Assembly: GCA_020112395.1 (NCBI GenBank) | Contig: JACCEK010000003.1 | Coordinates: 62,001-126,000 of the forward strand | DNA length: 64,000 nt | Direction of reading: 5' to 3' | Origin: Aerococcaceae bacterium DSM 111021 | GTDB lineage: Bacteria > Bacillota > Bacilli > Lactobacillales > Aerococcaceae | Shown here: positions 43,929-52,323 of the stretch, piece by piece | Position numbering within the stretch: position 1 is the stretch's first letter | How the letters are laid out: every line of letters begins with the position of its first letter | Translations under genes and position numbers: made by a program | Notes under the pieces: generated by a model | Told to the model about the DNA's origin: nothing | Seen by the model: the letters and a program-made list of their open reading frames with translations, nothing else | Database searches by the model: none

Positions 43929-43988
43929 ATGGAGGGAATCCAGGTTGAATTCTTCGAAGACGATGATTCGGACGATGACGAAGAATAA
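43929..43988 (+). other. Acidic micro-ORF or gene-end relic after pyrD
   Basis: A 19-codon frame encodes MEGIQVEFFEDDDSDDDEE, which looks like the acidic C-terminal end of a larger protein. GGAGGG lies inside it, 8 bases before a TTG at 43945 that would open a different 24-codon frame. I cannot tell a relic from a real small gene. Confidence 0.25.
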
Positions 43989-43999
43989 ATTTAATAGTA

Positions 44000-44043
44000 A
44001 AAGAGGTGTCATTGATTGAGAAATCACTGGCACCTCTTTTTTT
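44000..44043. terminator. Bidirectional terminator of the pyr operon and the minus-strand gene
   Basis: AAAGAGGTG pairs with CACCTCTTT, with an inner GATT/AATC helix. A T run lies on one side and an A-rich run on the other. Confidence 0.82.
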
Positions 44044-44101
44044 GATTGTATGCATTTATTTTACAGAATCAATCGATTGATACCCAGTTTATTAAGTATA
44101 A

Positions 44102-44752
44102 CTATACTGATTTAATTGCATCGTTAACTTGTGAGTCACCGGATAAGACTTCGAATTCTTTCTTGATTGTATTATCATTTTCTAAAACAGCAACTAATGC
44201 TCTGGCAACATCTTGACGAGGGATTTCATTGATTTCTTGTCCCATGCCAACTTTAATATTTCCTGTTCCAGATTCATTCACTAACACACCAGGATGAACG
44301 ATAGTCCAGTCTAAATTAGTTCGGTTTTTTAACCATTCATCTGCATAATGTTTTGCGATTGTATAGATTTTTAATGAATTATCTTGATCAATTTCTTCAC
44401 GCCCCGTACGGAATGTACTGACCATAACAAAACGCTTAACGCCAGCTTGCTCTGTGGCAATCATTGATTTTATTGCACCGTCAAGATCAATCTTAATAGT
44501 GTCATCATAACCGCTACCTCCAGCACCTGCACTAAATATAACTGCATCCACGTCTTTAGCCGCTTCTGCTAATTCATCAACTGAGTTTTTTGTTAGGTCT
44601 AGAAGAACTGTTTCGATTCCACGTTCTTTAAAGAAACTTGCTTGTTCAGCCTTACGTATCATCGCTTTTTCTTGAATGTTTTCATGATCTTTTACCAAAT
44701 CAGCAAAATGTTTAGCAACCTTACCATTTGCACCTATAACTAATACTTTCAT
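44102..44752 (-). CDS. NAD(P)-binding protein, atypical SDR (YwnB/YhfK-like)
   Basis: The 216-residue protein has a GxxGxxA/G Rossmann start (MKVLVIGANGKVAKHFADLV), AVIFSAGAGGSG, the FVMVSTFRTGRE block, YTIAKHYADEWL with Tyr and Lys, and LDWTIVHPGVLVNESGTG. This pattern is typical of NAD(P)-binding SDR proteins such as YwnB and YhfK. Substrate unknown. AAAGGAG precedes the ATG. It is divergent from recQ and the structured RNA region at 44886-45035. Confidence 0.88.
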   Translation of the reverse strand: MKVLVIGANGKVAKHFADLVKDHENIQEKAMIRKAEQASFFKERGIETVLLDLTKNSVDELAEAAKDVDAVIFSAGAGGSGYDDTIKIDLDGAIKSMIATEQAGVKRFVMVSTFRTGREEIDQDNSLKIYTIAKHYADEWLKNRTNLDWTIVHPGVLVNESGTGNIKVGMGQEINEIPRQDVARALVAVLENDNTIKKEFEVLSGDSQVNDAIKSV

Positions 44753-44885
44753 TAAAAAACTCCTTTCGAATGACTATTGAGCTAAGTATTTAATCATCAT
44801 TCATCTTAACAGTATCTAAATTTGAGTTCAAAGAATTGGATTATATAAATAAGGATATAGTTCTTTGAAAAACAAGTATAACTAG

Positions 44886-45035
44886 TCTTATTCCAGTGAG
44901 AGTGATTCGCTAACCTTAGCGGCATCAAGTGCCTCGGAAAAGGGCGATCTTATGATTACAGCGAATGTCCTACTAATAGGAAAAGATGCGACTAACTTCT
45001 GCTGTAACAACGAATGACTCGAGTTCTAATAAAGG
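44886..45035 (+). ncRNA. Structured RNA candidate, possibly 6S RNA, upstream of recQ
   Basis: A long-range helix pairs GAGTGATTCG with CGAATGACTC (one mismatch) and extends through TTATT/AATAA. Inside is a large asymmetric bubble, then a second helix TTAGcgGCATC/GATGCgaCTAA and small apical hairpins (for example CCTACTAATAGG). This rod with a central bubble is the architecture of 6S RNA. In Bacillus subtilis 6S-2 RNA (bsrB) lies by the recQ-like gene yocI. TATAAC at 44877-44882 could be the -10. I did not find conserved primary sequence that would prove it. Confidence 0.4.
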
Positions 45036-45096
45036 GCCTTTTATGTTAAACTATTCAAGTATGAAAAAAATTACACGTGAAGAAAGGGAGTATTTT

Positions 45097-47241
45097 GTGC
45101 AGTTAGAAGCGTCATTACAGGAGCATTTTGGTTATTCAACTTTTCGCCCTGGGCAAAAAGATATTATAAATACGATATTATCTGGACAAGATACTGTAGG
45201 TATTTTACCAACAGGTGGGGGTAAGTCAGTTTGTTACCAACTTCCAGCATTAATATTGCCTGGATTAACTGTCGTCATCTCACCACTAATCTCCTTGATG
45301 AAAGATCAAGTAGATACATTGACACAACAAGGTATTCAAGCGGCGTATTTAAACTCGACCATTTCAAGTGAAGAGTTTCAAGATATTATCCAACAATTAC
45401 GCGATAGAACACTAAAGATGTTGTATGTTGCTCCAGAGCGTTTGGAGAATCCAAGTTTCCAAGCGTTTTTGAGCAAGCAAAATATATCACTGTTCGCGGT
45501 AGATGAAGCACACTGTGTGTCACAATGGGGATTTGATTTCCGGCCGAGTTACCGTAACATTACTCAGTTTATAAACCAATTACCTCAAAGACCACGTATT
45601 GCAGCCTTTACAGCAACAGCGACGAAACGGGTACAAGAAGATATTGTTGCTCAATTAGAATTGGAACAACCGGGTGTGTTCATTAATTCGTTTGACCGAC
45701 CGAATATTAAGTTCACAGTATTGGAGCCTAATAACCGATTAGTCACTTTACATAGTTTAATTAATCATGACGAGGCCATCGTTATTTATGCAAGTACACG
45801 TAAACAAGTAGATAAGTTACATCTAGAACTCAAGCAACAAGGTTATGCGGTAAGTAAGTATCATGCGGGGATGGAACATAATCAAAGACAACATGCTCAA
45901 AATGAGTTTATCAATGATGAAAGCAATATAATCGTGGCAACAAATGCATTTGGTATGGGGATTGATAAGACTGACGTTCGTAAAGTGATACACTTTAATC
46001 TACCTAAAGATCTGGAAAGCTACTACCAAGAAGCTGGGCGTGCGGGTCGAGATTCGTTAGATGCCGAGGCAATTCTTTTGTATCATTCACAAGATATTAT
46101 GACGAATAAGTTCTTGATAGCTCAAAGTAATGATGAATTAGCGCACCGACGCCTTGAGGTCATGATTCAATATGCGAGTTTCACCGGATGTCTAAGAAAC
46201 TTTATCTTACGTTATTTTGGGGAGTTTCCAAAAGATGCATGTGGGAACTGTTCAAATTGCCTTGGAGAGATGAAGCAAATTGATGTGACTAAAGAAGCCC
46301 AAATGGTTTTATCTTGTATGCTTAGAATGAAACACCAGTTTGGAATGACGATGATCATTGATGTTTTACGTGGGAGCCGTAATCAAAAAGTTCTAGACAA
46401 TGGGTTTGATTCTTTATCAACGTATGGCATTATGAAAACATATTCTGTGCAACAAATCCGAGATATTATCTCGTCGCTCTTAGCTTACCAATATATCGGA
46501 GTCACGGAACACCGAGGGTTATTTGCGACAGAAGCATCAAAAAAGCTTCTTATGGGTGAAGCGACATTAACAATCAAAGAACGCAAATATCTACAAGCTA
46601 CCACAACATCTTCAACTCGCTCAGCGTCTAAGAATGTTAACCAAGATCTTTATGAGCAATTACGTCAAGTTCGTACACAACTTGCTCAAGAAGAGAGCAT
46701 GCCAGCGTATATTATCTTTTCAAATAAATCGCTTGAAGATATGGCAAGTAAAATCCCTAATAATTATGAAGAATTTCTTCAAGTTGAAGGGGTTGGGTCA
46801 GTGAAAGCTGAGAAGTATGCCGGTTATTTCTTGCCTGTAATTCAAGAATACACGTCTGCGAATCCATCAGCAAAAAGTCAAGTGGCTACTCAAGAGGATG
46901 AATCACAACGAGTGGCATCGAATAGACAAAGTTTAAGTGGGCAATCGAGTTATTCTCAAAGTGCGAAGTATGCTGAACGAGGTCTAACACCATATGAGAT
47001 TGCGATTGAACGAGGGATAACTGAATCCACTGTGTTGTCGCATTTGACGCAAGCTGCGGAGCAAGGAGATCTTGAAGAGTTTGATGCGGATGTGTCATCA
47101 TATATTAAGAATCAAATCAAACAAGCAATCCGAAGCGTAGGAACCGATTCTTTGAAAGATATCAAAGAAGCTTTACCTGAAAAGATAAGTTATGAAGATA
47201 TAAAATACGTCCTCATTGACTACTTAGTAAATAATATTTAA
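45097..47241 (+). CDS. recQ: ATP-dependent DNA helicase RecQ
   Basis: The 714-residue 3'-5' helicase has an N-terminal FRPGQKDII motif, Walker A GILPTGGGKSVCYQLP, DEAHCVSQWGFDFRPSY, FTATATKRV and motif VI QEAGRAGRD. A zinc-binding domain (CLRNFILRYFGE then CGNCSNC), a winged helix, an HRDC domain (about 530-600) and a C-terminal helix-turn-helix tail (LTPYEIAIERGITESTV) follow. It acts in recombination and fork repair. GGGAG lies 6 bases before GTG at 45097. The frame is open further upstream (to 44986) but there it overlaps the structured RNA region. Confidence 0.93.
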   Translation: MQLEASLQEHFGYSTFRPGQKDIINTILSGQDTVGILPTGGGKSVCYQLPALILPGLTVVISPLISLMKDQVDTLTQQGIQAAYLNSTISSEEFQDIIQQLRDRTLKMLYVAPERLENPSFQAFLSKQNISLFAVDEAHCVSQWGFDFRPSYRNITQFINQLPQRPRIAAFTATATKRVQEDIVAQLELEQPGVFINSFDRPNIKFTVLEPNNRLVTLHSLINHDEAIVIYASTRKQVDKLHLELKQQGYAVSKYHAGMEHNQRQHAQNEFINDESNIIVATNAFGMGIDKTDVRKVIHFNLPKDLESYYQEAGRAGRDSLDAEAILLYHSQDIMTNKFLIAQSNDELAHRRLEVMIQYASFTGCLRNFILRYFGEFPKDACGNCSNCLGEMKQIDVTKEAQMVLSCMLRMKHQFGMTMIIDVLRGSRNQKVLDNGFDSLSTYGIMKTYSVQQIRDIISSLLAYQYIGVTEHRGLFATEASKKLLMGEATLTIKERKYLQATTTSSTRSASKNVNQDLYEQLRQVRTQLAQEESMPAYIIFSNKSLEDMASKIPNNYEEFLQVEGVGSVKAEKYAGYFLPVIQEYTSANPSAKSQVATQEDESQRVASNRQSLSGQSSYSQSAKYAERGLTPYEIAIERGITESTVLSHLTQAAEQGDLEEFDADVSSYIKNQIKQAIRSVGTDSLKDIKEALPEKISYEDIKYVLIDYLVNNI

Positions 47242-47244
47242 TAG

Positions 47245-47290
47245 AAAGCACGCATATAGAGGGCTATAAACCCTGAATACGCGTGCTTTT
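47245..47290. terminator. Bidirectional terminator after recQ
   Basis: AAAGCACGC pairs with GCGTGCTTT, with an inner GGG/CCC pairing. It is flanked by A/T on both sides. Confidence 0.75.
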
Positions 47291-47341
47291 ATTGTTCTGT
47301 TGCTAACTTTTTAAATTGAGTTATGGGACTTTTACCTCTTT

Positions 47342-48085
47342 TTAATTATTCGGAATCACCGCAAAAACTTCAGCTGGGAAACCAGGTGAGTCTTTAATAT
47401 GTGGAACCGTAACAAAGATGATGCCACCAACGGCAGGGACTTGATCTAAATTAGCTAATAATTCTACTTGGAATTTATCTTCAGCCAACCAATAGTATTG
47501 TGCGTCTAAGAAACCTTGTTCAAAAGCGTCAACACCACTATCTGTGTTTAAAGTCTCATGTCCAATTGCAGTTATTTTACGTGTACGACTTAAGAATTCT
47601 AAAGCTGGAATTGACCAACCGGGTGTGTGTTCAATCCCTTCGTCATCTTTATTCACGAATGCCTCTGGGTCATCAAAGCGTTTAAACCAACCACTTGAGA
47701 AGGCAACAAAACTACCTTCAGGAATTTGGCCGTACTTTTCTTCAAATTCTTGGATGTCTTCGACCGTTACAGCATAACCTGGATTCTCTTTCACTTTATC
47801 TTCTAGATGAATAACGTAAAGAGGTAACACACGTTCATTTTGTGGGATATCATCTAAAGTTCTCTTCCCCTCAGCAAAATGACTTGGTGCGTCAATATGT
47901 GTTCCGTGAGAAGAACCAATAGTATATTCAAGTGAATGAACACCATCTTGTTCCATTTTTGAAATTTGATTCTCTTGAAGTGGGTTAAAAGTATGATAAA
48001 TTGGAATTCGATCATTCACTTCATGAGTTAAGTTAACCCATTTGTAACCTTTCAAATCTAGTAGTAATTGATGTAGTGCATGCAT
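47342..48085 (-). CDS. Cyclase-family metal hydrolase (kynurenine formamidase-like)
   Basis: The 247-residue protein belongs to the cyclase/arylformamidase family: WVNLTHEVNDRIPIYHTF near the start, the metal-binding motif GSSHGTHIDAPSHF, SGWFKRF, and AIGHETLNTDSG with further metal ligands. Family members hydrolyse N-formylkynurenine, isatin or related cyclic amides, and the substrate here is unknown since no tryptophan catabolic genes adjoin. TAGGAG lies 8 bases before the ATG at 48085. A GTG three codons upstream overlaps it. It is divergent from the NIF3-like gene. Confidence 0.88.
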   Translation of the reverse strand: MHALHQLLLDLKGYKWVNLTHEVNDRIPIYHTFNPLQENQISKMEQDGVHSLEYTIGSSHGTHIDAPSHFAEGKRTLDDIPQNERVLPLYVIHLEDKVKENPGYAVTVEDIQEFEEKYGQIPEGSFVAFSSGWFKRFDDPEAFVNKDDEGIEHTPGWSIPALEFLSRTRKITAIGHETLNTDSGVDAFEQGFLDAQYYWLAEDKFQVELLANLDQVPAVGGIIFVTVPHIKDSPGFPAEVFAVIPNN

Positions 48086-48190
48086 TTGTATCACTCCTAT
48101 GATTGTTATTTACTTAATTTTACTGATTAAAAATGATAAAATCAATGCAAACGCCATCATTGAGTAAATCAAAGGAAAAGGAGTCACATT

Positions 48191-48502
48191 ATGACATATT
48201 TAAAAGTTGAAATATTTGTGCCAACAAGCTATATTAAAGAATTAATTACAGCACTCAACCAAGCTGGGCTGTTGAAAGATGGGAATTATGATTATTGTTA
48301 TTCATACACACCTGTCAAAGGTCATTTTAGACCCCTTGACGGGGCGAAGCCTTTTATAGGGGAAGTTGGTGAAATCGAAGAGGTTGATGAGTTGAAAGTT
48401 GAGTTTAGAATTAAAGCTACTGATAAAGAGCTTGCGGAGTCAATCATTCTTGAGAAGCATCCTTATGAAACACCTGTGTTTAATTTTATTGAGTTGGTTT
48501 AA
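48191..48502 (+). CDS. NIF3/YqfO-related small protein (PII-like fold)
   Basis: The 103-residue protein corresponds to the PII-like domain inserted in YqfO/NIF3 proteins, here standing alone: KVEIFVPTSYIKELITALNQ, then YSYTPVKGHFRPLDGAKPFI with the typical GHFRPL block, VDELKVEFRI, and the ending HPYETPVFNFIEL. Its function is not established; metal or nucleotide sensing has been suggested for relatives. AAAGGAG precedes the ATG. A terminator follows at 48541. Confidence 0.85.
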   Translation: MTYLKVEIFVPTSYIKELITALNQAGLLKDGNYDYCYSYTPVKGHFRPLDGAKPFIGEVGEIEEVDELKVEFRIKATDKELAESIILEKHPYETPVFNFIELV

Positions 48503-48540
48503 AAAATGAGAAAATGTTCCTGGAAAATTTGCCAGGATAA

Positions 48541-48590
48541 AAAAAGGCTCAACAATGTGGAAAAAATTACCACAATTGCTGAGCTTTTTG
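48541..48590. terminator. Bidirectional terminator between the NIF3-like gene and ytoQ
   Basis: AAAAAGGCTCAACAATGTGG opposes CCACAATTGCTGAGC plus a T run, with two small bulges. Confidence 0.8.
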
Positions 48591-48598
48591 TTACTTTA

Positions 48599-49039
48599 CT
48601 ACTTAAATACGTAATCCAAAACTTCAACGGCTTGATCCAATGTCTCAACAGTCACATTCGCTTTATTTGATAACTCTTTAAGAGAATGAATTAATTCAGA
48701 AGGTCGTACGATTATCAAAGGTTTGTTTTGGTTGATGGCAGTTGTTGCGTCCATCGCTGTATTCCATTGACGGTATTGATCACCGAATAGTGCTATAACA
48801 AGATCCGCCTTATTCATTAGAATTTGAGTACGGAAATTATTAATATCTGAGGCAGCATTATCACGGTAATACTTATTAGGTTGTTCACCTAAGATTTTTT
48901 CACCAATGGCATCCGATGCATCGTGGTCTGTTTGAGGTGCCACAAAGTCGATATCTAACCCCTTAGCAACAGCTTTCTCCTTTAATTCTTCACGCCAGTT
49001 ATCATGAATTTGACCAGCTAAATATACAACTAATTTCAT
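48599..49039 (-). CDS. ytoQ: YtoQ family protein
   Basis: The 146-residue protein matches Bacillus YtoQ, a relative of nucleoside 2-deoxyribosyltransferases: MKLVVYLAGQIHDNWREELK, FVAPQTDHDASDAIGEKILG, RTQILMNKADLVIALFGDQY with the typical Asp, and QWNTAMDATTAIN. The activity is unproven. GGAGGG lies 7 bases before the ATG at 49039. A frame start five codons earlier contains that ribosome site. In Bacillus, ytoQ lies near ytoP and ytpR, whose homologues are found at 53854 and 54963 here. Confidence 0.9.
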   Translation of the reverse strand: MKLVVYLAGQIHDNWREELKEKAVAKGLDIDFVAPQTDHDASDAIGEKILGEQPNKYYRDNAASDINNFRTQILMNKADLVIALFGDQYRQWNTAMDATTAINQNKPLIIVRPSELIHSLKELSNKANVTVETLDQAVEVLDYVFK

Positions 49040-49188
49040 ATTTATACCCTCCATTTAATTCTATCATATCGAAATAGCGAAAGGGTTGCTAATAATATAC
49101 TCAAGATTTTTTAAAAATAAGGAAACAGTTGTGTTAACTATGAAACAGCGGATTTAGAATAGAAAAATGTTAATTATAATAAAAATGG

Positions 49189-49248
49189 TTGACAATAAAA
49201 GGCTTTGACTGTTATTATTATTAAGATATTAAGTTTCTAAATAAGAAA
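49189..49248 (+). promoter_or_regulatory. Promoter and candidate operator of the IclR-type gene
   Basis: TTGACA and TTATTA are 17 bases apart (49189-49217). Just downstream is TTTCTAAATAAGAAA (49234-49248), a palindrome-like site that would let the regulator control its own gene. A close relative, TTTCTTAATAAGAAA, lies after the gene at 50095-50109. Confidence 0.5.
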
Positions 49249-49259
49249 GAGGGATTGTG

Positions 49260-50042
49260 TTGTCTGAAGTTGGTAAAAAACCATATGGTACTGTTTTAAT
49301 AAAAGCTGATCAAATACTTGGGGTACTGTCACAATCAGGAGAACCCTTAACAATGAATGATATATCGAAGCATGCGGATATTACGTTATCAACGACTTCC
49401 AAAATATTAGACACACTAATATTACTTGGTTATGTGCGTCGTGATGAGACGACAAAACGCTACGCTTTAGGAGCAACGCTACTACAGTTAGCGAATGCTG
49501 CTTTCATGCATTTTGATATTGTTAGAGAATCGCATCCAGCTTTAAAGCATTTATATGAGCAATTTGGCGAAACAGTTCACTTGGGACTTTTTCGAGACAA
49601 TCAAATCTTGTATATTAACAAAATTACGAATCCAAGCAGTAAGCACCAAACACTCTCAAGGGTTGGTAATACACAGCCATTATATTGTTCAGCGATGGGG
49701 AAGGCGACGTTAGCTACTTTTGATAAAACGATTCAAAATCAATACTTTGATTCGGCTGTATTAACGCCACGGACACCTCACACGTTGACAGATCCTGCTG
49801 ATTTAATGGATCAAGTCGCAGAATCAGAAAGAAAAGGTTACGCTATTGATGACCGTGAATCAGAAGAAGGAGTCTTTTGTGTAGGGGCTGCTATTGTGAA
49901 TCCAATCGACCGTAATCACTATGCCTTTAGTGTTAGTGTACCTTATTATCGATTGACAGATGAGATGAAGAAAGACATGATTGAGGCTGTAACTAAAACA
50001 AAAACAATTATTGAATTTCAACTTGAATCTTATGCAGATTAA
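49260..50042 (+). CDS. IclR-family transcriptional regulator
   Basis: The 260-residue regulator has an N-terminal winged helix-turn-helix (about 14-75: ADQILGVLSQSGEPLTMNDI, STTSKILDTLILLGYV) and the IclR ligand domain (about 80-255: LHSTMGKA-like YCSAMGKATLATF, GYAIDDRESEEGVFCVGA with the conserved Glu and Cys, and final IAIPKYRL-like SVSVPYYRL). Such proteins sense small organic acids. A KdgR-type role is imaginable given kdgT at 9068 but unproven. GAGGG is 6 bases before TTG at 49260. A GTG one codon earlier is too near. Confidence 0.88.
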   Translation: MSEVGKKPYGTVLIKADQILGVLSQSGEPLTMNDISKHADITLSTTSKILDTLILLGYVRRDETTKRYALGATLLQLANAAFMHFDIVRESHPALKHLYEQFGETVHLGLFRDNQILYINKITNPSSKHQTLSRVGNTQPLYCSAMGKATLATFDKTIQNQYFDSAVLTPRTPHTLTDPADLMDQVAESERKGYAIDDRESEEGVFCVGAAIVNPIDRNHYAFSVSVPYYRLTDEMKKDMIEAVTKTKTIIEFQLESYAD

Positions 50043-50054
50043 TAAGTAAGCCAA

Positions 50055-50086
50055 AAAACTGTACATAAACTGTACAGTTTTTTTGT
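50055..50086 (+). terminator. Terminator after the IclR-type gene
   Basis: AAACTGTAC and GTACAGTTT with a 6-base spacer, followed by TTTTTTT. Confidence 0.85.
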
Positions 50087-50094
50087 TTAAGAGT

Positions 50095-50109
50095 TTTCTT
50101 AATAAGAAA
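50095..50109. promoter_or_regulatory. Second copy of the candidate IclR operator
   Basis: TTTCTTAATAAGAAA is a near-perfect palindrome and differs from the site at 49234-49248 at one position. It lies about 185 bases upstream of the membrane protein gene at 50291. Confidence 0.4.
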
Positions 50110-50290
50110 GTGATATTGAAAAAAAATATACTTTGTTTTAATAACATTCACGTTAGTAGGGATGCATCTAAATTATATTGCTCTTATTAGAGTCATTACA
50201 CCACAAAATGTAAAGGGATTGTGTCACTTTCATATTACGCTAAGCTGAGATATACTAAACCAACTAATTAATTATAGGAGATGAGATAAG

Positions 50291-51622
50291 ATGAATCGAA
50301 AAGAAAATATAAGTTCTATCTTATTAGGCTTTATAATCGTTATTTTAGGGATAGCTCTCGTTTTCTTTAAAGAATCATTTGTATTCCTTCTAGCTGAAAT
50401 AATTCAAATAATACTTGTTCTAGTTGGTCTTTGGAAATTAATCAGTGCTTTTGTTATAAGACGAGGTAAAGATGAATCATTAATAAAGAGTATATTTGTT
50501 GGTAAAGCACTTATTTATATAATTATTGGATTATTCTTTGCGAGTCGTGTTGAATTTACAACTGGATGGTTAATTTTCTTTATTGGTTTGTATCAACTTG
50601 CGATGGGAATAATCGGGTTAATATCCTATCTATTGCTAAGGCGAGATAAAGTAAGTGATATTAATAGTCATTTACTTATCGCAATGATTCATTTTTTATT
50701 TGGTATGACTAGTATGTTTGGCTCCTACCGAATAACAAATACATTATTCCGTTTAGGTGTGTATTTAATCTTTATTGGATTAACGACTATAAACGACGGA
50801 AGACAGTTACTAACGCAAAATTATAAAATCAAAAAACACAGAAAACGAATACGAATTCCCTTGCCGGTATTTATTGAAGCGATTATACCGAACAATGTTA
50901 TGATAAGATTCAACGAAAAACTTAGTGGGGATGAAGGCTTGCTTTCAAAAACTCCATCAGAAAGTTTAGCCCATCATGATTATGATGAAGACGCCTTAGT
51001 TCATATTTTAATTCATGTTGGTGCTACCGGTTTTGATAAGATTGGTCATGTTGATGTGAGTTACAAGGGGAAAGTATATTCATATGGTAATCATGACGTT
51101 GAATCGCATCGAATTGCTGGGACGATAGGGGACGGTGTCCTTGTAATTGCAGATGAGAAACCATACTTAGAATTTCTTAGAAGCAGAAGAACAAGTGTCT
51201 TTCGGTTTGGTATTAATTTAAAAGAAGACGACCTTCAAGCATTTAAGATTGAATTAGAAAACATTTTAAAATACAGTACCCGATGGGATATCAGGACTGA
51301 GAAACAACGTAAAAGCTTTATGGGTATGGTTCTGGAAGTAACTAAAGGTCAAGCGTATAAATTTAATCAAGGGAGATATAAGACTTATTTTGTTCTTGGA
51401 ACAAATTGCGTACTATTAGCAGATGAATTACTTGGGAGTAATGGTATCAATATTATTAACTTAACGGGAATATTAGCACCGGGTACTTACTACGATTACT
51501 TTAACAAATTATTCTACACACCTGGTACGAATGTCGTATCTAAAATGTTAGTCCATCCGAAGTTAGATGAACCGCTCGTTGAAATTAAGCAAGCAACGCA
51601 AAAAGTGAAAAAGAATAAATAA
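50291..51622 (+). CDS. HdeD/DUF308-like membrane protein fused to a putative permuted papain-fold domain
   Basis: The 443-residue protein has six hydrophobic segments in its first 170 residues in the GLWKLISAF and GLYQLAMGIIGL style of DUF308/HdeD proteins. A basic linker (KKHRKRIRIP) leads to a domain of about 220 residues (210-430). That domain has LIHVGATGFDKIGHVDVSY with His242 and His253, GDGVLVIADEKPYLEF, and FVLGTNCVLLADELLG with Cys373. A His before a Cys in this setting is the order of permuted NlpC/P60 (LRAT/YiiX-like) hydrolases, which work on peptides or lipids. The enzymatic call is inference. AGGAGATGA precedes the ATG. It is monocistronic with a terminator at 51622. Confidence 0.72.
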   Translation: MNRKENISSILLGFIIVILGIALVFFKESFVFLLAEIIQIILVLVGLWKLISAFVIRRGKDESLIKSIFVGKALIYIIIGLFFASRVEFTTGWLIFFIGLYQLAMGIIGLISYLLLRRDKVSDINSHLLIAMIHFLFGMTSMFGSYRITNTLFRLGVYLIFIGLTTINDGRQLLTQNYKIKKHRKRIRIPLPVFIEAIIPNNVMIRFNEKLSGDEGLLSKTPSESLAHHDYDEDALVHILIHVGATGFDKIGHVDVSYKGKVYSYGNHDVESHRIAGTIGDGVLVIADEKPYLEFLRSRRTSVFRFGINLKEDDLQAFKIELENILKYSTRWDIRTEKQRKSFMGMVLEVTKGQAYKFNQGRYKTYFVLGTNCVLLADELLGSNGINIINLTGILAPGTYYDYFNKLFYTPGTNVVSKMLVHPKLDEPLVEIKQATQKVKKNK

Positions 51623-51666
51623 AAAACCTAACCATAATCTGTGATAGATTGGTTAGGTGTTTTTTT
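51622..51666. terminator. Bidirectional terminator between 50291 and trmB
   Basis: AAAACCTAACCA opposes TGGTTAGGT, with an inner ATCT/AGAT pairing and a TTTTTTT tail. Confidence 0.85.
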
Positions 51667-52309
51667 ACTTACTTGGGAAGATTGCTTCTAAACGATAAAT
51701 TCGATTACCCCTTGAAGAGAATTTCTCTTCATATTCAGTCATGATGTTACCTTCGTAATCTGACTTGTGTAAATCAAGCCAAACTTGTTTAAAGTACATA
51801 CCATATTCAGACATACTCGCTAGAGAATGTTCAAATAAACCTTGGTTATCAGTCTTAAAATGAACTTCTCCATTTTCTGGTAAGATCGATTCGTATTGTT
51901 TTAAAAATGTTGATGACGTTAAACGTCGTTTAGCATGACGTGTTTTTGGCCATGGATCACTAAAGTTTAAGTAGAGTAGACTAATTTCACCTGGTGCGAA
52001 GTATTCGCTTAAATCGCTCCCATCACCATGTAAAATTTGTACGTTTGGTAAATCTTCTTCAATTTGTTTATCTAATATAGTCACGATAACACTTGTTTGA
52101 ATTTCGACGGCAATATAATTTATCTCTGGGTGAACTTTAGCCATGTTCATAATAAATTGACCTTTTCCAGATCCAACTTCAATATGTATGGGTTGTTCTT
52201 TTTTGAAGCGTGATTGCCATTTACCTTTGTACTCAGCTGGAACAGCAGGTACATATTGCGGGTGGTCATTTAATTTGTCTTGTGCCCAAGGTTTGTTACG
52301 TAAGCGCAT
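51665..52309 (-). CDS. trmB: tRNA (guanine-N7)-methyltransferase
   Basis: The 214-residue SAM-dependent methyltransferase modifies G46 of t[15 protein letters not shown] is the normal start, [15 protein letters not shown] binds [14 protein letters not shown] and [12 protein letters not shown] follow, and [17 protein letters not shown] is the catalytic and tRNA-binding block. TAAGGAG precedes the ATG. It lies 14 bases after the kinase-like gene, as ytmQ follows ytmP in Bacillus. Confidence 0.96.
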   Translation of the reverse strand: MRLRNKPWAQDKLNDHPQYVPAVPAEYKGKWQSRFKKEQPIHIEVGSGKGQFIMNMAKVHPEINYIAVEIQTSVIVTILDKQIEEDLPNVQILHGDGSDLSEYFAPGEISLLYLNFSDPWPKTRHAKRRLTSSTFLKQYESILPENGEVHFKTDNQGLFEHSLASMSEYGMYFKQVWLDLHKSDYEGNIMTEYEEKFSSRGNRIYRLEAIFPSK

Positions 52310-52323
52310 AGTATATTTACTCC

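Noticed and set aside
44986-45096. N-terminal extension of RecQ to 44986
   Set aside because: The extension is unlike RecQ, overlaps the structured RNA region and lacks a ribosome site, while GTG at 45097 has one.
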